In this document: positions 1-4,802 of the stretch, in pieces
How positions within the stretch are numbered: position 1 is the stretch's first letter
How the letters are laid out: each line of letters opens with the position of its first letter
DNA from: CAMBDR01 sp046597185
GTDB taxonomy: Bacteria; Pseudomonadota; Gammaproteobacteria; Burkholderiales; Burkholderiaceae_D
Assembly (NCBI GenBank): GCA_046597185.1
Contig: JBKJLF010000317.1
Coordinates: 1-5,662 of the forward strand
Direction: 5' to 3'
DNA length: 5,662 nt
The notes under the pieces: model-generated
The model's input: the letters and a program-made list of their open reading frames with translations, nothing else
The model's database searches: none
Told to the model about the DNA's origin: nothing
Made by a program: the position numbers and the translations under genes

Positions 1-1
1 G

Positions 2-469
2 CTGTTGGATTTAAAATTGGATAAAAGTGGCGTGCTGCAAGGCCTGAACTTATTACCCGCACTTAAAAAAAGTGGCACCCCGGTAATTGTGATGTCAGCA
101 CATTGCACAGGCGCAGCACCCAGGTTGTGCTTACAGGGCGGCATTCGTGCATTTGTGGATAAGATTCACAGTGCCAATGGCCTGCGCCCCGCGATTGAAA
201 TTGTGCTGGCCGGTGAAAAAAGCTTACCCCCGGAATGGGACCGCATCAACCCGGCAGATTTCTCTGCACTCAACACGTCGACGCGACGCGTACTCGAAAA
301 AATAATGGCAGACCCTTCCGAGAGCAACCAAAGCATTGCGAACAAAATTTTCCTTTCGCATAGCACAGTGAAAAAAAATATGACCACCCTGTTGCGCTTC
401 TTTGAATGTGAAAACCGTTATGAATTGGCCTATGAAGCAGAACGCTGCGGCTTTATGCCGGATTTGTAG
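2..469 (+). CDS. LuxR/NarL-type response regulator, 5'-truncated by window edge
   Basis: This is the C-terminal part of a two-component response regulator: a cytoplasmic DNA-binding protein switched by phosphorylation from a sensor kinase. The reading frame is open from base 2, so the true start lies left of the window; the TTG at base 5 is not the real start. The visible part begins at beta-3 of the receiver domain (Leu-Leu-Asp-Leu), and the Asp at bases 8-10 is the likely phospho-acceptor. The beta-4 end 'VIVMSAH' supplies the conserved Ser/Thr (Ser near residue 31 counted from base 5), and 'FVDK' supplies the conserved Lys (about residue 53). A helix-turn-helix of LuxR type follows at about residues 90-145 (SNQSIANKIFLSHSTVKKNM), ending at TAG 467-469. 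Its target is unknown. It lies 285 bases upstream of the RiPP-like precursor in the same orientation, so it could regulate that operon, but nothing in the sequence proves this. The partner kinase is not identifiable. Confidence 0.88.
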   Translation: MLDLKLDKSGVLQGLNLLPALKKSGTPVIVMSAHCTGAAPRLCLQGGIRAFVDKIHSANGLRPAIEIVLAGEKSLPPEWDRINPADFSALNTSTRRVLEKIMADPSESNQSIANKIFLSHSTVKKNMTTLLRFFECENRYELAYEAERCGFMPDL

Positions 470-507
470 CTTGCCAAGCGGTGGCAGACAAGCGGGGTAA
501 GGCGAAA

Positions 508-720
508 ATGACGAGACAATTAATTAAACTTCACGCTGCACACAGCCGTAACGGGTTGGTTAACGATTTTACTGGCCAGTTCTTTGCCCGTTTCCATATC
601 AAACTGCACCACATGAATCGCAGCCCTACTAACGAAATTGCATTAATCGGCAAGGACTTAGGGTACTATATCAGCAGCGTACAAGTCGCCAATGTTAGTA
701 CGTTGAACTGTACGTTTTAG
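508..720 (+). CDS. Doubtful small ORF, hypothetical protein (70 aa)
   Basis: An open frame of 70 codons runs from ATG 508 to TAG 718-720; a GTG at 481 in the same frame would add nine residues. An AAGG at 499-502 is a possible but closely spaced ribosome binding site. The product is basic and rich in His, Asn and Arg at its N-terminal half, with no signal peptide, membrane segment or recognised motif. I do not recognise it. Against it: the C-terminal end has no domain character, and the opposite strand of 520-735 also reads as protein-like, with two in-frame stops. The stretch may therefore be a decayed gene or simply the leader and promoter region of the peptide operon that starts at 754. 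Treat it as unproven. Confidence 0.2.
   Translation: MTRQLIKLHAAHSRNGLVNDFTGQFFARFHIKLHHMNRSPTNEIALIGKDLGYYISSVQVANVSTLNCTF
698..716. repeat. Two direct copies of GTACGTT, 12 bases apart
   Basis: GTACGTT occurs at 698-704 and again at 710-716, one helical turn plus about two bases apart, 38-56 bases upstream of the precursor start codon. The GTAC cores are themselves palindromic. The position suits an activator or repressor site controlling the peptide operon, but two seven-base words can also arise by chance. No convincing -35/-10 pair was found nearby. Confidence 0.2.
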
Positions 721-740
721 CATACCTCCAATAACCAGCC

Positions 741-746
741 AAAGGA
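741..746 (+). promoter_or_regulatory. Ribosome binding site of the precursor peptide gene
   Basis: AAAGGA lies seven bases before ATG 754. It is the best Shine-Dalgarno match among the first two genes of the block and fixes the start of the 69-residue peptide. It contrasts with the radical SAM gene, which has none, in keeping with high precursor translation. Confidence 0.65.
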
Positions 747-753
747 TTTCCCT

Positions 754-963
754 ATGAGCACCATTTTGCAAAGCTTAGCAGCACAACTGAAAAAAAACGG
801 CATTGACCTTGCCGCCATCAAGGACGAAGGTATCACTGAAATTTCAGCAGTCTACCTTGATGAAATCGCTGGCGGAAAAGTACCGGGCGGAGTTGATTTT
901 TGGAAAGGCCCAAGTGACTTCGCACGAGGTGACATCACTGTTGCGCCCATAACACGTTACTAA
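754..963 (+). CDS. Putative RiPP precursor peptide with double-glycine leader (69 aa)
   Basis: The likely substrate of the radical SAM enzyme encoded next. The N-terminal part (residues 1-41) looks like a leader: it is amphipathic (ILQSLAAQLKK), then acidic, and ends in 'YLDEIAGG', which resembles the double-glycine leaders cleaved after Gly-Gly (residues 40-41). A second Gly-Gly follows at 45-46. The 28 residues after Gly41 would be the core: they contain F49-W50-K51, F56-A57-R58 and a C-terminal T67-R68-Y69. Aromatic-X-basic triplets such as F-W-K and F-A-R are plausible sites for three-residue cyclophane cross-links of the darobactin/triceptide kind. There is no Cys, so lanthipeptide or sactipeptide chemistry is excluded. 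The start is supported by AAAGGA at 741-746. Seen: leader-like layout and adjacency to the maturase. Inferred: precursor role and modification sites. I know no named family that this sequence clearly belongs to. Confidence 0.8.
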   Translation: MSTILQSLAAQLKKNGIDLAAIKDEGITEISAVYLDEIAGGKVPGGVDFWKGPSDFARGDITVAPITRY

Positions 964-1021
964 CCAATTAGCATGTAAAGTCGTTTATTAAAGAAAATAA
1001 CCCTTTAAAAATCAATGAGTT

Positions 1022-1107
1022 AAAAATATTTAACGCTAGCTTTACTTGCTATAGGGTTAGTAATGGCCTGGCTACCCGAAAGGGTAGGCCAGCGTAAAAT
1101 ATTTTTT
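1022..1107 (+). promoter_or_regulatory. Two-tier RNA structure between precursor and maturase
   Basis: The arm at 1022-1035 can pair with 1093-1106 (13 of 14 positions by hand, mostly A-U, one A-A mismatch), enclosing the strong hairpin at 1068-1092. About 32 unpaired bases lie between the outer 5' arm and the inner hairpin. The outer 3' arm includes the T-run at 1102-1107, so outer-stem pairing and use of that run as a terminator U-tract would compete. The spacer is 168 bases long, unusual beside the 18-base gap that follows the maturase gene, and fits a place where transcript level or stability is stepped down after the precursor. This was folded by eye only. Confidence 0.4.
1068..1092 (+). 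terminator. GAAA-capped hairpin, probable partial terminator or mRNA-stabilising stem
   Basis: CTGGCTACCC (1068-1077) pairs with 1082-1092 through ten base pairs with a single bulged G at 1088, closed by a GAAA tetraloop at 1078-1081. The T-run (six T at 1102-1107) begins ten bases after the stem rather than directly, so it is not a textbook intrinsic terminator. Lying just after the precursor gene and before its maturase, it most likely either lets only part of the transcription through or protects the 3' end of a short precursor mRNA. Such elements are common in peptide operons needing more substrate than enzyme. Confidence 0.6.
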
Positions 1108-1131
1108 ATATTGAAATGATTATCGCAAAGT

Positions 1132-2391
1132 ATGGAAATTTTTTACTCCAAGCTTGATGTCGTTGTGAAAATTGCCGAACGCTGCAATATCAACTGCACC
1201 TACTGCTACATGTTTAACCGGGGCAATGAAGAGTATTTGTCACACCCAATCTATATTACCGATGATGTCATCATGCAATCTGCTTCTTTTTTAGCTGCCG
1301 GGGCACGTGAGATAAACATTAAAGTTATCCGAATTATTTTTCACGGCGGCGAGCCATTAATGCTCAAAAAGGATAAATTTGCATGGATGTGCGAGACCTT
1401 TTTAACCGTGATTTCGCCCCATGCCGAGGTGCGCTTTACAATCCAAACAAACGCAATGCTGATTGATAACGAATGGATTGCGATCTTCCAAAAATTTGGC
1501 ATTTCAGTTGGTGTGAGCATTGATGGCCCAGCGGCATACAACGACATTGAACGGATCGATCATCAGGGCCGTGGCACACATGCGCGGGTTGTCGCGGGCT
1601 TGCGCAAGCTGCAAGCGGCAACCAAGCGGGGTAATTTTGTTGACCCCGGCATTCTCTGTGTCATTAACCCAAATCATGACCCAAAGAAGAGCTATCGCCA
1701 TTTTGTCGATGATTTGGGCGTAAAGCGAATGAGCTTTTTAATGCCGATGGAAACCCATGCCACCGCTTCGCCAGAATCAGTTGCCCGTATTGGCGATTAT
1801 CTTTGTACGTTATTTGATGAATGGGTCAAGGACAATAACCCCAACCTAATGATCCGCGTCATTGATGAAGTATTAAAGTTCATGACTGGACTGAATCCGC
1901 TTAATGCGCCAGAACTTCTTCAAAAATATGGGCAATCCGCATTGCTGACGATCGCATCAAATGGCACGCTTGGTATCGATGACGACTTGAAGCCAATTAA
2001 CATTGGAAATGAACTAGGAAATGTTAGAACAATGTCGCTTGCCAAATTTTTAAACTCATCCGGCGTACTGTATTTTAATAAAATAGCATATTCAATACCT
2101 ACTGCCTGCCTTGAATGTTGCTGGCAAAATCACTGTCGTGGCGGCGCGCAAAATGGTTCGCTAATCAATCGCTATTCGGTTGAAAGGGAATTTGATAATC
2201 CATCGGTATTTTGCAAAGGGTTAACCCAATTTTACAGCCACCTAGCCAGTTATATGCTGGGGCATGGTGTAACGCTTGAACGCCTGACTCAAGCGCTCGA
2301 CCATGATGATAGTCCTTATAAACAGCCTATTCTCGCCATTCCGTTTGGTATGAAAAAGAAAACTACAATCGCCATTCGGCCAACCGTTTAG
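1132..2391 (+). CDS. Radical SAM/SPASM peptide maturase, probable cyclophane-forming enzyme (419 aa)
   Basis: A cytoplasmic iron-sulfur enzyme that should cleave S-adenosylmethionine and use the radical to cross-link the upstream peptide. The radical SAM motif is C18-x3-C22-x2-C25 (RCNINCTYC), and 'FHGGEP' at residues 70-75 is the SAM-binding GGE segment. The C-terminal SPASM-like region has C326, C329, C330, C335 ('CWQNHCRGG') and C361 in 'FDNPSVFCKGL'. This layout, with 'NGTLGIDDDLK' near residues 276-286 where many SPASM proteins have a Cys, resembles XyeB, FxsB and GrrM, which make three-residue cyclophanes. No N-terminal RRE domain fits before Cys18. ATG 1132 is chosen because a TGA at 1117-1119 closes the frame upstream; there is no clear Shine-Dalgarno, suggesting low translation. 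The gene ends 18 bases before the next. The family and radical SAM call are firm; cyclophane chemistry is inferred from resemblance and from the core's aromatic-X-basic triplets. Confidence 0.92.
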   Translation: MEIFYSKLDVVVKIAERCNINCTYCYMFNRGNEEYLSHPIYITDDVIMQSASFLAAGAREINIKVIRIIFHGGEPLMLKKDKFAWMCETFLTVISPHAEVRFTIQTNAMLIDNEWIAIFQKFGISVGVSIDGPAAYNDIERIDHQGRGTHARVVAGLRKLQAATKRGNFVDPGILCVINPNHDPKKSYRHFVDDLGVKRMSFLMPMETHATASPESVARIGDYLCTLFDEWVKDNNPNLMIRVIDEVLKFMTGLNPLNAPELLQKYGQSALLTIASNGTLGIDDDLKPINIGNELGNVRTMSLAKFLNSSGVLYFNKIAYSIPTACLECCWQNHCRGGAQNGSLINRYSVEREFDNPSVFCKGLTQFYSHLASYMLGHGVTLERLTQALDHDDSPYKQPILAIPFGMKKKTTIAIRPTV

Positions 2392-2399
2392 TTTAAAAC

Positions 2400-2406
2400 A
2401 AGGAAA
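2400..2406 (+). promoter_or_regulatory. Ribosome binding site deciding the start of the first TraB-like gene
   Basis: AAGGAAA lies three bases before ATG 2410, a little close but the only good match. The ATG it selects opens directly into a signal peptide with an early Arg, which supports this start. Confidence 0.55.
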
Positions 2407-2409
2407 CCC

Positions 2410-3276
2410 ATGATCGTTCGAGCCTTCGCGTCCGCGCTGTTTGTTGCGCTGTTACTCACCACACCATGTATGGCAGAACCGCCAAAGAGCGCGCCAGAAC
2501 CGCGTGATGCGGTCGTCGCCCTTGCAGAAGAAATTCATCGCCAAGGCGTTACGATAATTTACAAAGAAAAAGAACATGCCGCGCTGCTTTACCTTGGCAC
2601 CCAGCACACTTACAAGCCAGATGATGAAGAAGTGGAACCCATTGAAAAGTTTGTCGCCGAATTTAAGCCAACACTTATGGTGATTGAAGGCGGGGTTTGG
2701 CCGCTTGCGGAAAACAAGACGCAGGCAGTGCGCCGCTATGGGGAACTTGGTTTTGCACGCTTTCTGGCAGGCAAGAACAACATAAAGTGGAAGACTTTTG
2801 GCCCCACCATTGATGTGGAAATGGCCGAAGTCTTAAAGGCACATTCCGCAAGCGATGCAAAACTATATTATGCACTACGCATGGTGCCGCATTGGGTCGC
2901 GCAAGAAAGCGCTACCAGTCTTGAACAAAAGATGAGCGAATTTTTAAGTACCGAAAAATCTGCCACCAATTTTGGTAAAGCCTTCCCTGTCGATACTCGC
3001 CCGCGCACAATAGCCGAGCTAACCGAACTGTGCGCGGCTACATTCCCTGAACTGCCCGATTGGCGTAAGATCGGGTTTTCATACAAACAATTTGGCAAAA
3101 AACCGACTACCTTTTCTGCCGTGCAAAAAACCAGTCGTATAATTCGCAGCCGGGTAATCGAGAAGGAAATTATGGCCGCAGTCGAAAAAGGCGAACGGGT
3201 TATGGTGCTTTCTGCCGCCGAATATATGAATGGTACGGTAAGCCCTATTTTAACATGGCTTTCGACTTTTGATTAG
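2410..3276 (+). CDS. Exported TraB/PrgY/GumN-like protein, copy 1, second G-x-x-H motif lost (288 aa)
   Basis: An exported protein of the TIKI/TraB/PrgY/GumN superfamily. Residues 1-22 form a Sec signal peptide (Arg4, hydrophobic core 'ALFVALLL', probable cleavage after C-M-A22). The first superfamily motif is present as 'LGTQH' (G63-x-x-H66), followed by 'VIEGG' (Glu93). At the C-terminus, where copy 2 has A-G-G-G-H, this copy has S-A-A-E-Y (268-272), so the second metal- or substrate-binding His is gone and Tyr stands in its place, a possible single C-to-T change in a His codon. The frame is otherwise intact and closely similar to copy 2 throughout, including 'LYYALRMVP' and 'DTRP', so this looks like a conserved but catalytically altered paralogue rather than a decaying gene. 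It probably shares a transcript with the maturase, 18 bases upstream. Its substrate is unknown. Confidence 0.8.
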   Translation: MIVRAFASALFVALLLTTPCMAEPPKSAPEPRDAVVALAEEIHRQGVTIIYKEKEHAALLYLGTQHTYKPDDEEVEPIEKFVAEFKPTLMVIEGGVWPLAENKTQAVRRYGELGFARFLAGKNNIKWKTFGPTIDVEMAEVLKAHSASDAKLYYALRMVPHWVAQESATSLEQKMSEFLSTEKSATNFGKAFPVDTRPRTIAELTELCAATFPELPDWRKIGFSYKQFGKKPTTFSAVQKTSRIIRSRVIEKEIMAAVEKGERVMVLSAAEYMNGTVSPILTWLSTFD

Positions 3277-3334
3277 CGCTTTAACCGCCCCCCATTTTCG
3301 CAATAACTGATAATAAACCAGCACAAAGCATTTT

Positions 3335-4210
3335 ATGATAACAAAACCACCTGCGTGCGCTATGTTCGCGCCCTTGTTTGTAAGTGTACTGATAGGCGTG
3401 CCATGCATCGCCGCACCTGAGAAGAGTACGCCAGAACCGCGTCCCGCCGTTACTGCCGTGGCAGACGATTATGGCCAGCAAGGTTTGAGCGTGCTTTACA
3501 AAGAAAAGAAGCATGCCGCATTGTTGTATCTTGGCACCGAGCACAGTCATGACCCGGAACATGAGGAAATGGCCGCCATTGAAAAGTTTGTTGCCACATT
3601 TCAACCAACTCTAATCGTCGTTGAGGGGGGCTATTGGCCGCTTGAAGCCAACAAAACGGAGGCGATTCGCCGCCATGGCGAGTTTGGTTTTGCCCGCTTT
3701 CTAGCCGCCAAGAACAATATCCGTTGGAAATCCTTTGAGCCACCATTAGATGAGGAAACGGCCCAAGTCTTGGCGCAGCATGCGGCAACCGATGCTAAAT
3801 TGTATTATGCGCTGCGTATGGTGCCGCAATGGGTGCAGCAGGAAACGGCCACCACGATCGAGCAAAAGATGGCAGCATTTTTAAGCGCCGAAAAGTCGCT
3901 CGTCAACTTTGGAAAAAACTTCCCTGCCGATACTCGGCCACTCACGGTCGATGAACTGGTTGAACTATGTGCCGTTAAATTGCCAGAATTAAGGGACTGG
4001 CGGAAAATAGGCACAACGTACAATGAAATCGGCAAGAAAGCGAATAGCTTTTACGCGGTAAAGAAAACCACCACGGCAATACGCAACCAAGCCATCGAAA
4101 AAGAAATGGTTGCCGCCATAGAAAAAGGCGAGCGCGTCATGGTTCTGGCTGGTGGCGGCCATTTTGGTATGATAACGCCGGTTCTGGCGTGGCTAAAGTC
4201 GATTGAGTAG
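3335..4210 (+). CDS. Exported TraB/PrgY/GumN-like putative hydrolase, copy 2, both motifs intact (291 aa)
   Basis: A tandem paralogue of the gene before it, colinear over the whole length with well over half of residues identical by eye. Residues 1-26 look like a signal peptide (Lys4, hydrophobic 'FVSVLIGV', probable cleavage after C-I-A26), placing the mature protein in the periplasm or outside. Both superfamily motifs are present: 'LGTEH' (G67-x-x-H70) and 'LAGGGHF' (G273-x-x-H276), with Glu97 in 'VVEGG' and Arg in 'LYYALRMVP'. The family includes TIKI (a secreted metalloprotease), PrgY and TraB (inhibitors of endogenous peptide pheromone) and GumN; activity of most bacterial members is unknown. 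ATG 3335 has no good ribosome binding site; ATG 3362 would remove the basic start of the signal peptide and is less likely. In this operon, processing or clearing the modified peptide, or protecting the producer from it, is an inference from family and position. Confidence 0.82.
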   Translation: MITKPPACAMFAPLFVSVLIGVPCIAAPEKSTPEPRPAVTAVADDYGQQGLSVLYKEKKHAALLYLGTEHSHDPEHEEMAAIEKFVATFQPTLIVVEGGYWPLEANKTEAIRRHGEFGFARFLAAKNNIRWKSFEPPLDEETAQVLAQHAATDAKLYYALRMVPQWVQQETATTIEQKMAAFLSAEKSLVNFGKNFPADTRPLTVDELVELCAVKLPELRDWRKIGTTYNEIGKKANSFYAVKKTTTAIRNQAIEKEMVAAIEKGERVMVLAGGGHFGMITPVLAWLKSIE

Positions 4211-4383
4211 TTGATCAGATTTGTGTGATCAGGCGAATTGCAACGCCAATTGCAAAGGCTGTGCTGAATAAAGTTTAGGCATAGCTAATTCGCGTTTTGA
4301 TGGGAATAAAGAAATCCAGATATATCACGTACTATTTTGATGGGGGGGCGGATCTGGCGTTATGATTCTTAGTACAACTAAGT
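4211..4383. other. Gene-free AT-rich spacer with small repeats
   Basis: No coding region is supported. It holds two TGATCA palindromes (4212-4217 and 4226-4231) that can form a weak 6-base-pair hairpin, two direct copies of AATTGCAA (4236-4243 and 4248-4255) with a GGCG/CGCC inverted pair around the first, and two direct copies of TTTTGATGGG (4295-4304 and 4335-4344), the second running into a seven-G tract. None has the U-run of an intrinsic terminator, so where the four-gene transcript ends is unclear. The right edge is where similarity to the acyltransferase fragment begins. Confidence 0.5.
4295..4344. repeat. Direct repeat TTTTGATGGG, two copies 40 bases apart
   Basis: Perfect ten-base copies at 4295-4304 and 4335-4344. 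They sit 40 bases left of the point where the acyltransferase fragment begins, so they may mark a rearrangement, but no transposase, terminal inverted repeat or third copy near the other break (about 4775) was seen. Confidence 0.3.
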
Positions 4384-4575
4384 CGTGGCTATGTGGTGCG
4401 CTTCGTCCCTTTTGATCAGTTCCCCGATGCCTCGTTAGCCGAGCAGGCGCGGGCCATCAATCGAGCCATGGAAAACCTGTTTGCACGCTGCCCGGCCCAG
4501 TATTTTTGGCGCTACAACCGCTACAAAGTGCCGCATGGCGCAGCAGCCACACAGCCTGGCGAGGCGGCAGTATGA
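4384..4575 (+). pseudogene. 3' fragment of an LpxL/HtrB-like lysophospholipid acyltransferase
   Basis: The reading frame from about 4384 encodes a typical C-terminus of the lipid A acyltransferase family: 'GYVVRFVPFDQFP', then 'ARAINRAMENLFARCPAQYF' and 'WRYNRYKVPHGA', matching the family pattern '(I)N...(E)..(CP)(E)QY(L/F)W.(Y)(N/K)R(Y/F)K'. A TGA at 4363-4365 closes the frame just upstream, and no earlier part of the enzyme is present, so only about 63 of the roughly 290 residues remain. The catalytic H-x4-D motif, which lies in the missing part, is absent; the piece cannot be active. It overlaps the next fragment by ATGA (4572-4575), the arrangement expected of two translationally coupled acyltransferase genes. 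Confidence 0.7.
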
Positions 4576-4775
4576 GGCTACTACTCGCCCTAATGTGGCT
4601 GATGCACTTTCTGCCACTATCGGTTTTGGGGCGCTTCGGCAATGCCGTTGGCAGCCTGTTGTTTCATGCGCTGAAATCGCGCCGCCACATCACGCTGACC
4701 AATTTACGGTTATGCCTTCCGCACTTGAACGAAGCCGAGCGCAGGCAACTTGCCAAACAGCGTTTTTATCGGGGG
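4572..4775 (+). pseudogene. 5' fragment of a second LpxL/HtrB-like acyltransferase
   Basis: ATG 4572 opens a frame typical of the family N-terminus: a hydrophobic segment (MRLLLALMWLMHFLPLSVLG), then 'GNAVGSLLFHALKSRRHITL', 'TNLRLCLPHLNEAERRQLAK' and 'QRFYR'. The family usually continues with '..GRSLLE' and then the H-x4-D catalytic motif; here the similarity stops near base 4770-4775, and the frame runs on to 4904 only as antisense of the histidine kinase. About 67 residues remain, so the product would be inactive. Its start is fixed by the ATGA overlap with the previous fragment. Confidence 0.7.
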
Positions 4776-4802
4776 TTGACCCTTACGAAACCACTCGGGT
4801 AC

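Noticed and set aside
638..669. Sigma-70 promoter (TTGCAT ... TACTAT) upstream of the precursor
   Set aside because: The spacer would be 20 bases, too long, and the alternative -35 leaves only 15; no pair near the start codon is convincing.
2410..2475. Lipoprotein signal in the TraB-like proteins (Cys just before the cleavage site)
   Set aside because: The residues before Cys are T-T-P and G-V-P, with Pro directly before Cys, which does not fit a lipobox; cleavage by signal peptidase I after C-M-A or C-I-A is simpler.
3281..3788. Minus-strand open frames over the second TraB-like gene
   Set aside because: They mirror the plus-strand coding frame, have no ribosome binding site or recognisable motifs, and would require the duplicate gene to be non-coding.
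4212..4255. Intrinsic terminator after the second TraB-like gene
   Set aside because: The TGATCA pair and the GGCG/CGCC pair form only weak stems, and neither is followed by a T-run.
470..4383. Mobile element carrying the peptide operon
   Set aside because: No integrase, transposase, tRNA attachment site or terminal inverted repeat is visible; uneven composition and broken neighbours alone are not enough.
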